In this document: piece by piece, positions 46,801 to 61,800 of the stretch
Position numbering within the stretch: position 1 is the first letter of the stretch
How the letters are laid out: each line of letters starts with the position of its first letter
Assembly: GCA_947095535.1 (NCBI GenBank)
Contig: OX352774.1
Coordinates: 267,441,843-267,505,842, forward strand
Reading direction: 5' to 3'
Source: Poecilobothrus nobilitatus
Lineage: Eukaryota > Arthropoda > Insecta > Diptera > Dolichopodidae
DNA length: 64,000 bases
Notes under the pieces: generated by a model
Told to the model about the DNA's origin: nothing
Databases searched by the model: none
What the model saw: the letters and a program-made list of their open reading frames with translations, nothing else
Translations under genes and position numbers: made by a program

Positions 46801-49800
46801 TAAATAGTTTAAAGAAAAATACAAACCAATAAAATTACATCGCATGAACCTCTTTTAACTTAAAGAAAAATAAAAAAAAGTCTAGCAGAAATACATAATA
46901 TGTACATATGTATGTACATGCATTATTTATTATAAATTGATCACAAGTTACTCACTTTAAAAGAAGGCCAGAAATTTTAATTTTTATTATTATTTTGAGA
47001 AATGGGATTAAAATAAAAAATAAACACAAACAGAAACAGATAAAAAAAAGATATTTAAAGGAAAAAAATTAAAATAGGAAAAGAATCAAGTGGTTTAATT
47101 GCTAAAAGCAATTTACTTGATAATATACCACTTTGGAAAAAAAATTCTTTTAATTTATAAATTACTCCAGATATCTTTTCATATCTATTGTATTAATTTT
47201 TAACGTATGTTTAACAGTCTAAATGTCTCCAAATTTAAGTAAATTTACTAGTTGTATGTATATTTATAAAAAAGTAATGAAGTATTAAAAAATCTTATCA
47301 ATTAATATTAAAATTATTTATTGTTGATGCTAAAACATGCTAAAAATATCAGTGGGCTATTTTTGGGTGTACAAAAACCGGTTTATTATAATCCCATTTT
47401 ATCAAAATCCTGTTTTTAAAATCCTGTTTTTTGAAAAGTTAATACTATATTGTATATTGAAATTATATATGTACACATATTTATGTCATCAACTTTATAA
47501 AATCCTTCTAAAAATTATTTTTTCATACATATGTCAAGAACAATGCATTTAAAAAGTGAGGGCTGCCCCACCCAAACTCCGGTGAACAAATTATTGACAC
47601 CTTCATTTTGTAACCAACTCTAAAATTTTCCTAATTATTTTTGTTATATTCATTATTTCAAAAACAAGGCATAATCTCGGTTATATATATATAAAATATA
47701 TAAATATTCTGGAAAAACGTATAACCCTGATTTTGAACCCAATTCTAAAATGCACCCCAAGAATAGAAGTTCTGAAAGATTTCAAAATCAAAGAACGGAA
47801 TCATCATTTAAAAATACATTTTAAAACGACAAAGAAAATAAGATACGAGATAAGATAATTTGTTAATTATGCTATCTACATATATATTTATTTTTTCTCT
47901 TAGTTAAAATTTAAATTAAATTACTAAAAGATTATTTTTAATAAATTAAATTTTATTTCAAAAAAATAAACAACAAGTCAAGGTGCAGGTCATGTACAAT
48001 TAACATCATTATTATTTCATCTTCAAAATATCATCATTCTTTTAAGATTATTAAAATATTTTCCCCTATAATTAACAAAATTACCAAAATATTTTGCCTA
48101 CTTGCACTTACATACAGAATTTTATTATTACAGCATACTGTCAAAGTGTAGGCAATAGAATATATTAATAATTGATATTTTTGATATTTTCAACCCTCTT
48201 TTTTACTACTGCAAAAGTGCAAACCGCATATTATTATTATAACTATATAGTATGAAATCATTTTAAAACACGAAAGTAAGTGTGATGTACAAACATAGTA
48301 CCAAAAATTATACATATATTATATTTATATAATTATTCCATAATAATCCTCCTAGAATTTGAAAAAATGTTATTAAAACCTTAAAAAATATATTAATTAA
48401 ATAGTAATATCGCAGTATGTGAACCCAAAGATTTTTAAAAGTGCACATTTTTAAAAAGACAATAAAAGCCTTTTTTGATGTGACTATTTTTGAATCAAAA
48501 TTTATAATTTTGTATATAGACTTTTATATGTAAGAAAAAATTGTGAAAAAACAAGAGACTTACTTCAATTATAAAAGAATCCAATATAAAATAAATCTGT
48601 TAACACATGTAAAAATATAATATTGGAGCTTTAATTTCTATGTCCTGCTTACGATATATTTGCACAGAAGAAGCAAATTTTTTTACCTCTAATAGTTCCT
48701 CAACTTGGGGAAGTACAAACATTTTTTCTAAGGTAACTTAAGTTCAAAGATTTTTCTCGCCCTACAATTCCAACGTTCTGACACTAAACATTCCAGAAAT
48801 ACGTAGAAGGTAAAATCTATCAAAATAATGGAGTAGAACCATTCAAATGTAACTACCAAATTTCAAACAAAATTAAAAAGTTTTTTATTGATTTATGAAG
48901 CCGAAAAAATTTCGTTTTTGACTTTTTAACTTAAAAAAATATTAAGCAGAACTTGAGACATAAACATTTCAAAATAATGTTTTTTCAATTTTGAAGGGCT
49001 CTAGCTCCGCAATCGGTACGGCTACATTAAATAGTTTTTCCAACAGAATTATTTTTTTTTATGAAACCTATACATAATTAAAAGTTCATTACCTTTACTT
49101 AAATAGTGTGGAATTTTTTAAACAGAATACCGGTTGGATAGAAGGACACAGTGAAACTAATAAGTAAATTTTTCAAATTACAACCACACTTAAAACAATT
49201 AATCAGTTCAATTATTTTATTGTTGCGAAGTTATGAAAACTATCATAATAGAAAATAGAGTGTCATATTTATTTTGCATATACATATGTAATAGAGAGCT
49301 ACTGAAGAATGTTTAAACGGGTTTTAAATTAGAGACTACAGCAACTTGTTTATAGTTTATGGCAAAGTGCAGTAAAACTAATAAAAAAAGAGTTGGAATT
49401 TGGCAAATACAACCCAGGACGGTTTATGCCGCAAACCAATCAATATTTCTATTACCGTACTTAACTTTACAAAACATCATAATATACCTACTCGTACACT
49501 ATACCTATTTCAGACAAAAAAATATTCTCTGCGAAACAATAAATATATATATGTATGTTATATATATATTACATTTATAAATATATTCTTTTGTATACAT
49601 ATAAACAAATACGCCCCTTAAATTTTAATCTACATATTTATTAATCTTATAGTATGTTTGGCTGCGTGCTTATAGTTTAATTTGATGTTGTTCTCAATAT
49701 CATCAAAAAATAATGATGTTTTTTATAGTTTCTATTATATTTTTAATATTAATTCAATTAATGGATTCTATGTGTACTTTTTTTTGTTTTTATTTATGTT

Positions 49801-52800
49801 ATGTTGCTGTAAAATTCCACCCACCAGTTAACACTATATTACACGATAGATACACTTGCAATAACAATACAAGTGATTTATTTGGAACTTCGTTTCAAAA
49901 TAAAAAATAAATTAAAAAAATAAGAAAATAATTTTTATGACTTAGCTATTTAAGGTTTTAAAAATATTGTTTATATTTTTAATTGTTATGTTGACATAAT
50001 GAATATAGAATTGCTTATTATTTTTTTTTTAAATTAAGCTAAATTATACATAGAAATTGGAAGAAGAAAAATTCACTTAACAAATCCTTACAAAAATCCA
50101 TAACTGTTCCCATCTTTTTTAGAGTGCATACTATAGAATGCATTTACTTATTCTTAAATATTTATTATATTAAGTCAGTCAGATAGGTCTGTAGATTGTA
50201 TAGGTACTGGCATTTTCATATTTTTTATATATTTGTTTTATATATTGTTGACTTGTTATAATTAATATAGAAAAAAATTATTATTTTTGTATTTTAAATT
50301 TTAACAAAAGTTTGTAAAATAAAGTTTACCCAAATTAATTTATTAATTAATTAATTCTCAGATTCTAAATTTAATTTTAAGTACCTATTAACTAAAAACA
50401 TATTTTCTAAGAAGATAATTGATTAACCGAAAACAATTAATCGTTTTAATTTAGATTTTAGAACTATAAATACAATATAATATATATGTATAATATAAAT
50501 TATTTGATCATCATTTAAATTTTACAGCTTCTCTTATTTCAGAACGATCCTCAGAATCCAGTTACATAAATCACGGAAAAAGGAGAAGACCGAAATAACA
50601 AAGGGTTGAAGATTAAAATTTGTCCAGAAAATTTCCCCAGTTTAAACTGTTTTCTTATTTTGAACAAATTTTTGTTACAGCCCTTGTACTATTGAACTTG
50701 CTTTCTTTTTTCTTTAATTTTTTTTGTTTTTATTAGTCTAATTTTTATAGAAATTCCTAACAATATGTGGGTAACATAAGTATATACATAATAAAACACA
50801 ATTTTTAGATTTTAGACTTCGTGGTGGATTTTTTATACACATTTATATTTTTATTAGTTTTTTAAGTTTTTTTGAATTTTTTTAATTTAAATTTTATTTT
50901 AGAAAAATCCAAAGTATGGACATACATCAACATGTATGTATTTTTTATTTTTTTTTATACTTAATATTATCATATTATATTTTATTAATATCTCGTTTAA
51001 TACTGTAATGAATTCAGGACCGGCTTAATGCATTAAGCAAGTTAAGCATCGCTTAAGGGCTCCCTATTGATACAGAAAAAATCTCAAATTTAATTAAAAA
51101 AAAAAAATTTAGAAAAAATTTTACACTCTAAAAAAAAATGTTATTTATACTTCACAATTATAATATTATGGTACTATACATTATAATTTTATTTATATAT
51201 ATGTATGTATATCAAACATGTAAAAATCAAACTTCATATTAATCATACCTATATAAAAATTATAGCTTTACATATTATTTTGTTTATATTGTAATTTTAA
51301 TTTTGTTTATACTTATTTTGTAATAGAACGAAGTACTAAAGTAACAAAAATATATAAATCATAAGAATAGTACGAGTAACTAATCAGTAATCATATGTAA
51401 AAATTATAGCTACCTATACTATTTGATTTTTCTATATAGTAAACTAGTATAGGAAGAGAACCATACACATAGAACGAAGTAACAAAACAACACAAATATA
51501 AAAATCATAATTCATAAGAATAGTTTTGAATTTTTAATTTAATTCCCGACCGTGTAGACCAGGTTAGTCATCCTGGACCAACTGGGTCATCCTGGATCTG
51601 TTTCTGACCACAAATCCTAAGAAATACAAGGTCTCACTTAGCTCTCCTCTTGGTTGTTCCGACCACTGCTTGATTAATAGTAGCTTCGAGAATAGCACTC
51701 AGACCAGTCGAAGACCTGTCCCAAAAAAAATAGTATGGCGTTATAGCCATGCTAACTGGGAAGGTTTAAATGAATTTTTTAAAGCTGTTGATTGGTCTTT
51801 GTGCTTTAGCAACAGAAATATTGACTCTGCAACCAATGCGATTAGTGATATAATTCTTCTAGGGATGAAAGCCTACAAAACTCACTCTATGACAAGTATT
51901 AAAAGCCCACCAAAATCTTGGTTTAATCGCATGCAAATGCAATGCAATAACTAAAGAGGCTTCCGTCTTTCAAATCTACAAGAGTGATAGGACTGAAGCT
52001 AATAGAGCAAGCTATATCGCGGTTAGAAACTGGTGTAAAATTATTATTTGTAGCAAAATCATCAGAGCCGATTTTAACTTTAAGAAAACTCAGCGCTGTT
52101 TAGTTTCTCGGAAAAGAAACACTTGAATCCCAACTTTAACTTTTCAAGGGGAAGTTTTGCAACTTGCGGATGAGTTCAACATCTTAGGGATGGAGCTAAA
52201 TCAAAAATTAACTTGGTCCAATCATATTTTTGGTATACCTAAAAATGCACCTAGGTGTATGGGTTTCCTGTATCGTTGTAAAGCCTTCTTTTCATTTTCT
52301 GATCTCCTAAATATCTATAAAACATATATAAAACCAAAGATGGAGTACAGTAGCTTCCAAAACGGTATTGGGATTTCTCGATAAAGTGTAAAATAGAACA
52401 ATTCGTCTAATAAACGATCCCAATGTAACCTCTACGCTCTTTCCACTCTGTCTCCGGCGCCTTACAGGAACACGTACCCTGTTTTATAGATACCTTATAG
52501 GATTGGGTTCTTGTTCTAACGAGATTAAAAGTTTGATGCCTTCTCTCAAAGCATTCTTCCTCCAAAGAGAACAAGGAGAGCCTCTGCTGCCCATCCCTAT
52601 GTAGTTCAAATTCCCAGATGGCAAAATTTGGCTTATGGAAATTCGTTTGTAGTACGAACATCGCGAATGTTCAACCATCTTCCACCTCATGTGTTCCCCA
52701 GAATTGGTGATGATTACATTTACAACGTGCAAAGATTCAAAGTGAATATTAATAACTTTGTTCACAATATGCCTGCCAATTTGAAATCTATTTTCATTCC

Positions 52801-55800
52801 CTAATTCAACTTCTTTTGACCAGGCAGTGCACTAGTACTAAAGATCGTATAACCTATTGTTTGGTCAAAAAAGATAGGTGGTGTTTAGTGGGTTAAAGTC
52901 CCACACACTCATAGAGGACTCGTGCTCGTTTACACTCCTCTATAGTGTCTTTCGATGATTCCCACCTACCCTAAAAAAAAAAATAAAGAAATAAAAAACA
53001 AACCGAGAAACAAGTACAAAAATACGAAAGACTTCAGCGAGTTTTCCAAAATATTGGAAGTTCCAACGAAGGTGACTTTTTAAAAGGAATTGTAATAAAT
53101 TTATCACTGTAATTCGTTCTAATACCCACACACTCACATACTCATAGAGGACTCGTGCTCGTTTACACTCCTCTATAGTGTCTTTCGATGATTCCCACCT
53201 ACCCTAAAAAAAAAAAAAAATAAATAAAGAAATAAAAAACAAACCGAGAAACAAGTACAAAAATACGAAAGACTTCAGCGAGTTTTCCAAAATATTGGAA
53301 GTTCCAACGAAGGTGACTTTTTAAAAGGAATTGTAATAAATTTATCACTGTAATTCGTTGTAATACGTTAATGATGATTACTCTCTATTTTATAATTTAG
53401 TATATTTATAAATATACTAAATATATATTAAATATTTTTTAAAGCATTCTAAAATGAATTATTATTTGTTTATTATTTATTTGTTTTACTGGTTTTACTA
53501 TTGTAAAATTACTATTGGTTTTACTGGTTTTATTTGTTTTACTGGGCTCAATTAATAAATTTTTTGTTTGAATAAACTTTAGTTTCAATATTAATATAAA
53601 AAACAACAAAAAAATGAATCCTGGAAGTAAAGCTTCCAAGATTTCGAGTTCCGGGATTTTAAGTCTCTGAGATTTTATTATATGCAAAAAAACATTTCCG
53701 GGATTTGAAGTTCCGCGATTTCGAGTTTCCGGGATTTTTTTATTAGCAAAATATATTTCCGGGATTTCGATTTCCGAAATTTTTAAAATTTCAGGGATTT
53801 CGAGGTATTCTCCTTTGCCTCTATGGTAGGTATTTTGAATTTCGATGTTTTTAAATTTATTTCTGTTTTCTGAATTTTTGTAAATAATTTAATTTTTTCT
53901 TTATAATTAAATGTATCTTCTTTAATGCTTTCACATTTCATGTTTAATTTTTGTTGTTTTTATTACGCTTTTTATTTATTTTTTTTCAACTAGGAATAGG
54001 GCGCCTAAAATGGAAATTGGCGCCAATGCCTCTTGAGCCGGCTCTGAACGAATTCATATGTTATACAAGTTTTCTCCAACTGTATGTTATATAAAAGGTT
54101 ACACATATGTACATACTACATATGTATATGTATATGACTAAAAGTATTGATCAAATTTAATTTAATGCTTTTCGCTTTTTCCCAAATATTTTTTCCCAAA
54201 AATAAAATAATTTTGGTATTTAAATTTTAAATAAAATAAATTAAACAAAAACAATTTTTTAAAATTAATACATGAAATAATTATTTCGATAGTAATTATG
54301 TAGCCTATCACACTGATAATAATTTGTAATTTTAATTAGTAATTTGTAATTTGAAGTATTTATTACTATCTTGATAGTAATTCCCTATACTTACAAGATA
54401 GTAATACTATAGCTCTTCTGGTTGCTGAGGATGTTATATAAAAGGTGCTAAAAAGAAAAACTACAAAAATTGGTTCTGTGCGATGGAAACAAATTTATCT
54501 TTTCTAGAGATGGAATGCTTGAAAGTTTCTCAGTAAATATAATGAAAACATTTAAAAGAATGAAAAAAATAGATTGTTACCTAAATTTGTTTATCTAATT
54601 GTTACCTAAGATTGTTAACTAAAATTGTTATATCTGAAAATGATTGAAAAAAATATCATTAGAATATTTCTTTATATGGTTTTATAAACATTATAAACTT
54701 TAGGTGAAAATAGTGAAAAACGTTGTCGTCTTCTTTTTCTCCTATATTTTATAAATAGTCCTCACATGTTCCTTTCCTCATAGGATGTAAAAAGTAAATC
54801 AAGTGTAATTTTTACCAAAATATTCTTATTACCTATTTTCCATTTTATAATCTGAATATTAAAAGCATATGGTTAAGGCCTGAAAGTAGAAGAAGAAAGC
54901 TCAACAGTCTAGAAACAGATAGAACTAAAATGTCTGAATGTTAGAAATATTTATACGTAATATGTCATTTATGGGAAATGAAATAACAGAACGATTTAAA
55001 ATCCTTTTATTTCGTCCAAAGCTGGTTTTAAAATTGCATAATCCATAAATATTTATCTATATTAGTATAGTGTTGGGTAATACCTCATTTTTGAATGAGT
55101 TTGTATGAGGCACTCCTTTTGCAAAATGAGCTGGTACAATATTTTGTATCATTGTAATTGTACTACTCATATTCTACTGCAAATTCTTTTTTGAAGTACT
55201 TTGTATTTGTAGTACTTCACTATCATTTTCGAAAAATGTCACAATACCTCAAAAAAAATAATTTGTACCACCTCATGTCGCAATACCTCAAAAAATTATT
55301 TGTACCAAAATGAGTTATGAGTAGAAAATGTCACAATACCTCTAAAAATTATATGTACCAAAATGAGTTATGAGTAGAAAATGTCACAATACCTCAAAAA
55401 ATAAAATTTTATTTTTCTAATCATAACTAATTTTGGTAAAAATAACTTTTTGAGGTATTGTATGAGGTGGTACAAATTATTTTTTTGAGATAGATTTTTC
55501 GAAAATGAGTGGGACATTTGAGGTACCTCATGAGTGAGTAAACAACACTATATTAGTATTAACATAAAGAAAATTAACAAAAATGCCCATTTTTCCTATA
55601 ATCCTGCATTACCACAATCTACAATAATAAAAGCGAGGAATGGTCTATAGTAGGCCTACTTTCAAAAAAAAACTGTGCGCAATCAAATTTTGAAATACCT
55701 AACGCAAAAAATACAGAATTTTTTCTATTTTTTTTCAAAAGAAAGCTTTAAAGTTCCATCTATTTTACATAATTTAAGAGAAAAAATATTTTGAAAATTT

Positions 55801-58800
55801 AATTTTGTCAATGACAAAAATGCATTAGAAAATATTTCTTTCAACTACTTTTAAACTAAAATAAGGCACAATATAAACAAACGGTTTTTAAAGGCCATTG
55901 GCAAAGAAAAAATGTGAAAAATAAAAAGGTAATTCAATTTTAAGGTAACTCGACATAATTAAGCAAAACCATTAACAGATGTTAAATTATAAAATTGAAG
56001 CTTTAATTTTTGTCTTTTATTTTGAAAAATTAGTCTGACTCATGGTGTAGTGGTTACCAGTTTTTCAATCGTAGGGTCTTGGGTTTACCCCGGTAATAAT
56101 AATAATGTATATCGTAGAATTAATAATAATAATAATTTTTTTTTTTCGAGGAGCCGAGTCTGTCACCATTTTTCACAATACTTCAGCCCGGGCCTTATCA
56201 CAGGGCTCATCCTTCGTCTCGGCCTCTTATAATATTACATGATTTTGATATTGCTTTATAAATGTTAGAAAAGTCCCGGTCTTCTATAGCGTTTTTAGAT
56301 TATAAAACTGCTACGCAGAACCTACGATATATTCATTTGCCTGTTTTGCAATTTTGAGGGGCTGTAACTCCGTAACCGTATACAACTATAAGAAAAACGG
56401 TTAACGCACGTAAAAATATGCTATTGGAGCTTTAAATTTTTGTCTTATCAATGTACAGGTGCCTAAGTTCCGGTGTCAAAAAATAGCTAATTTTCAAAAA
56501 CAAATTCTGAGGAAACTTATACTAATTCTAAAAGTTCTTTCTTTTCTATCTAAAAGTGCGACGGACTTATGAAGGAAGAAAAATCATGTTAAATTTTGTT
56601 TTCACATAACAGTAAATACTAAATTTAAGCAAAATGTATAATTTTGATATTGTTTTATAAAGGTATTGATTCATAAAGGTGATTATGGTTATTATGATAA
56701 TAGTTCAGTCGAATGACGTTTTTAAATTGAAAAAATGTTAAGTTGAACTTGAGGTATATAAATATTTGACAATAGTACTATTTCCAACGAGGGGCAGTAA
56801 CTACGTAATGGCTGCATATAAAAGTTGTTTTAGTCATAATAAGTGACTTAGTGCAAGCCCTATGCTTTTTATAGGACGATGGAAAGGAGAACAAAAAAAT
56901 TATTACATCATTTATTATTAGAAATATGTATGTATGTCGAACAAAATCCATTTCAATGTGTTTAAATCCATGATTTATATTAACGTTATGTTTTTCGTTA
57001 TAAGACGGAATTGGAAATTTTATAACATTTTGCAACACAATTTTACAAAAGCATTTTGTTATTGTCTTTCGTTATATATAACATTTTGCAACACTACAGT
57101 TTCCGTGTGTTAATTATAAATGAAGACTTAAAAATATTTAAATAATTTGTTGAAAATGAATAAATTAAAAATAAATACAAATACAACTAAAGGTATTATT
57201 TTTAACGGATTCGCGGCGTCATCAATTATTACAATAATTAAACCACACTTTATATATTGCTCATCGATCCTTTTATATGAAATCAATATTAAAAACAGTT
57301 TAATCCTGTCAAATCCTGATATCGTCTAATCTATTATGTTCGTGACAAAACGTGCACAATTATAAATTAAGAATTTTTTTCAATTTCAGATTAAATAATC
57401 TGATAATATATTTAGAAATAAAAACACAAAAAATGAGTTTTTTAAATTGTTAAAAATAATTTTTTTCCCTCAAAATTAGATTACATTAATAATAAAATTA
57501 ATAATCAAAATATTAAATTTAGACAATACAGAGAAGCTAAACTGAAAGTTGTACTATGTAAAATCTATGAACTAAACTAATCAAATAACATAATTGTATA
57601 CATTAGAAATGCTAATGAATTAATAAAAAACAAAAATATGTTAATGCCTATATAAAGGACTTAACTTATTTTATAAGTTTCATTTCTTACCTAACGAATT
57701 AAAGCAAGAAAATAATATTATTATTTAAAAAAAATATATTTATTTCTCAATTAAATAAAAAAAGAATTAAGTATGAACTTTTTTACTATATGTTTAATAA
57801 AATTAAGATGTGCAAAATTTAAATTGAATTGAAAAAATTGTAAATATTTATACAAATTTTTATGAAGATCTAAGAAGAAGGTAATCCGCTTGGGTACGAG
57901 AACCGAACGAAGTTCATTAAATTTTTTTGTTGTCCTGCTTAAACGGTTTAATCAATTGCATAAAAGTTAGCATAAAAGTTCATTAGATCAATTTGGTAAC
58001 GATTCATTAACCCGTTTCGGCACCAGGGCTTGTGAAGTTTTATAATTTCTTTGTTGTCGCGCTTAAACGTTTTAACCAATTGAGTTGAAAATTTACAAAA
58101 GTTGAAAGTTGAGTTGAAAATTTACAAGTAAAACAGCTCACTAGGTTAATTTGGTTACGATCCATTAACCCAGTTCGGCACCAGGGCTCAATGAAGTTTT
58201 TTAATTTCTTTATTGTCGCGCTTAAACGGTTTGGTCAATTGAATGGCAAATTTACAAAAGTGTAGCTCTTCACTTGTATAGCTCTTTAGTAAAACAGCTC
58301 ACAAGGTTAATTTGGTTACGATCCATTAACCCGGTTCGGCACCAGGGCTCAATGAAGTTTTTTAATTTCTTTATTATCGCACTTAAACGGTTTGACAAAT
58401 TGAGTAGCAAATTTACAAAAGTGTAGCTCTTCACTACAGAAGCTCACTCGGTTAATTTGGTTTCAATCTATTAAACCGTTTCGGCATCAGAGCCGAACCC
58501 ATTTCAGCACGATAGACTGTCAAAAAAAATTTTTGTTTGCAATTTTTGTCTAATTTAGCAGGATGAATTTGCAATTCTAAATAAAGCCATTTCCGCACGA
58601 CTACCTATTAAAAATATTCTGCCCAATTTTTTGTACTGTTATTATTATGAAAAAGATATTTCGAACACTTTTTATTTTGGTCTATATTGTTTTTGATATT
58701 TCATAAAAAGTTTTCAATGCAAAAATTTCTTGTACATAATAGTAATTAAAATAACCTAATTAAGTATTTTAAGAATACTGTGCTTAAGTTTTAACAACAT

Positions 58801-61800
58801 AACATTTTCGGCAGTTGTTGACAATCATTATGGCATCATTAAGAAATGCATTACTATTATGTGGTCTACCTATATAAGATGCATGTATGTATACTATATA
58901 TTTCCCAAAAAATATCATTGAAATATGTACATAATATATGTACATACTATATGTATAATGTACTTATGTTTAAAAATACTATAAACAGAATCAATTAAAT
59001 TAGAAAACATATTTAGATTTCTGTACAATATTTAATCAAAAATGAGTACATACATATTTAACGAACATAAATATTCTTATCCATATACAGTTTTTTACAC
59101 ATATTTTTAGCATATATTAATTTTAAAACGTATCTAATTACTTATTAAAAAAAGTTAACGTAAAAAAATTATGGTTGATTTATAAAGGTAAAAACCAAAC
59201 CTATCTTTTTTAAATTAAAAATATGTTAAACAGAACCATGTATGCATTTAAAAAGAAGCTTTTTTAAAATTTGAAGAGCTGTATAGGTGCTGTAGGAGCA
59301 GTAACGGTGAGCCTACATAAAAAAGTTGTTCTACATCATTGCTTTTTTAAGAGACCTATGCATGGTTAATATTTCATTACTTTTTATTAAACAGTGTATA
59401 AATTTTGTAAGCAGACAGATGGACAGAGTGAAACTAATAGCAAATTTTTCAAAATATCCTTCAAAGAATAATTTATAAAAACATGAATTCATATGAATTT
59501 TATGAATTTTATGAATTCATAAAAAAATGAACTCATTCCTTTAAAGATTTTTTGTCAACAAATTGTCTCGGTTCTTCGCTCTGTTTATTCAATTTGCTAA
59601 AATTAAATGTAATTAAATTATATTAATTAAATGTAATAAAAATTAATTTTTAATTAAAACTTGGGGGATTTCTTTTCAATTAATAAAACTTGCTACCTGT
59701 GCAGGATTTGAACCCGCACTGCCTCGGTTAATAAGCCACGTGTTTAACCACTAGTTCACGAGGCCCCTAATTAAATTATAATAACGCAAAAACAAAAGTT
59801 AATAATTTTTATTTCATAAAGCCAACTTTGCTATTATGTATATGTATATTTTATACGTAACAAGCACAAGTATAATATTGACTTTACACTGTCTAAACAA
59901 ACACAAAAACTTAAATTGTATAAACAGCAATAATTTTTGTATATTTAAATTATTTTAATTGTAATTTAAGTTAAATTTAATTGTTTTGATTGCATTTAGA
60001 AAATATATATATATTATATTTAGTATACAGTTTGAGCTAAACTAATAAATAAATAAATAAATTACATATATTATAATATGCTATCTAATATTATGTTAGC
60101 CAATACCAGTGAATTAAGTAATGCGTTTTTAGTATATTTTCACGTTTTAATGCTGCTGTTGAAATAAAATTAATTAGGTTTTGGTATATACAAATTTCTA
60201 ATAATTTTTTTTATAAAAATAATATGCATAAAAAAATTGAGCTAATATAATATCTCCTCTTGAAAAAAGCAGTTTGCTAATTATTATATTGGTTTGTCAC
60301 ATTTTATGAACATTTTTTTGTGTTTTACTATCTTTTTCGAGTTAAAAGTAAAACTTATTTGTATTTTTATATTTTAATATTCAATTTATGTAGTTGTCTT
60401 TTCTAAATATCTTTTAATCTCTAAAAAAATAACTTTTAATTTTTTTTTATATTCTTATTATTTATTTCCATTAATTGTAACATATTTTATATATAGTTTA
60501 TTTTAATTTATAATTATTTTTGACTAGAAATCAATGTATGTTGTTATGTTTTGCACACCTCATGGTATTAAAAGTAAATATAAAGATATTTCTTAAAATA
60601 TGTTGTAAGGGAAAATGTTAGAAAAATCATTTATCAAATACAGGAAAAGATTATGTTCTTATGAGTAAACATGATGCAATTTTTACTTTCTGACAAAAAA
60701 GCTATATAAAAACTTATATTATATCACTTTTTTTTTTTAATTCAGCAAGAAATGTATAACATTATGTAAATATTTTCTATACAACTTATAAGTTAAAAGT
60801 TTCAGAATACTATTTATTTATTTTATTAATTTAATAAGTATAAAATAAACTAATTACAAATTTAATACAATTAATATAAAAAAAATACAAAACTATAGGC
60901 TAATTTTAACTACCTAGTTTAAAATAAAGAGAAAAAAAAAAGTGAAGACCATAATTATATTCTATATATAATTTTACTTCAAATTCAAACCTATAAAAAA
61001 ATCTACAAATTACTCGTAGAGTTTAATTTTTAATATTGAAACAATATCTTTTTATGATTTTTTCCAAAAATTTTTTGAAAAATTGGCTTATTAGTTCACT
61101 CTGTCTGTTCGTCTGCTTACAAAACTTCTACACCGTTTTATATGTAACATTGAAATTCTAAAATTTTGATTTCTCAGTATCTTTCTCTTTTAGTTAGAAC
61201 TCTGAAATTTTACAAGGAAGAATTATCTTTGAAAATTGAAAAAATATTTTGTACTTTGACCTATTTTAGAGCTATTAGGGATCAAATTTTATTTATTTAT
61301 TTAAAAAAGAAATTATTTTTAGATAGCTGTAACTTTGATACTTGTGTCAAAAGTAAGACATTTTTACAGATGTTCACAGCTTTTTTTAATTATATAAGGT
61401 TTCTTACATAAAACAATTTTATCAAAAATTAAAAATTTGAATACAAAAAGTGCAATACATGTTCTCATTGTCTTTTTGAAAATGTCCGCCTTTAAAAATC
61501 TTTTGTTTTAAATACTGCGTTATTTCAACATTGATTAAACTGAAATGAATAATAATCAAATTAATACCTGATGATGACTGGATTTTGCTAAATGTTTTTT
61601 TTCTGCCTTTCCTAATTTTAATGAAGTAATAAGTTCAGCTTGAAAACCATTGGAAGGATCTTGATTTCCTTCTAGAACTCTTGTTAAATATAGTATATAA
61701 GATGTTGCTAGTCTTAAAGTTTTAATTTTTGATAATTTTGTATCTATTGGAACATTTGGTATTTTATTTCTTAAACTTGAAAAGGCTGTGTTAATACTTT

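Noticed and set aside
49359..49910. Several plus-strand small frames in the Hand intron
   Set aside because: No recognisable content and overlapping frames in AT-rich DNA.
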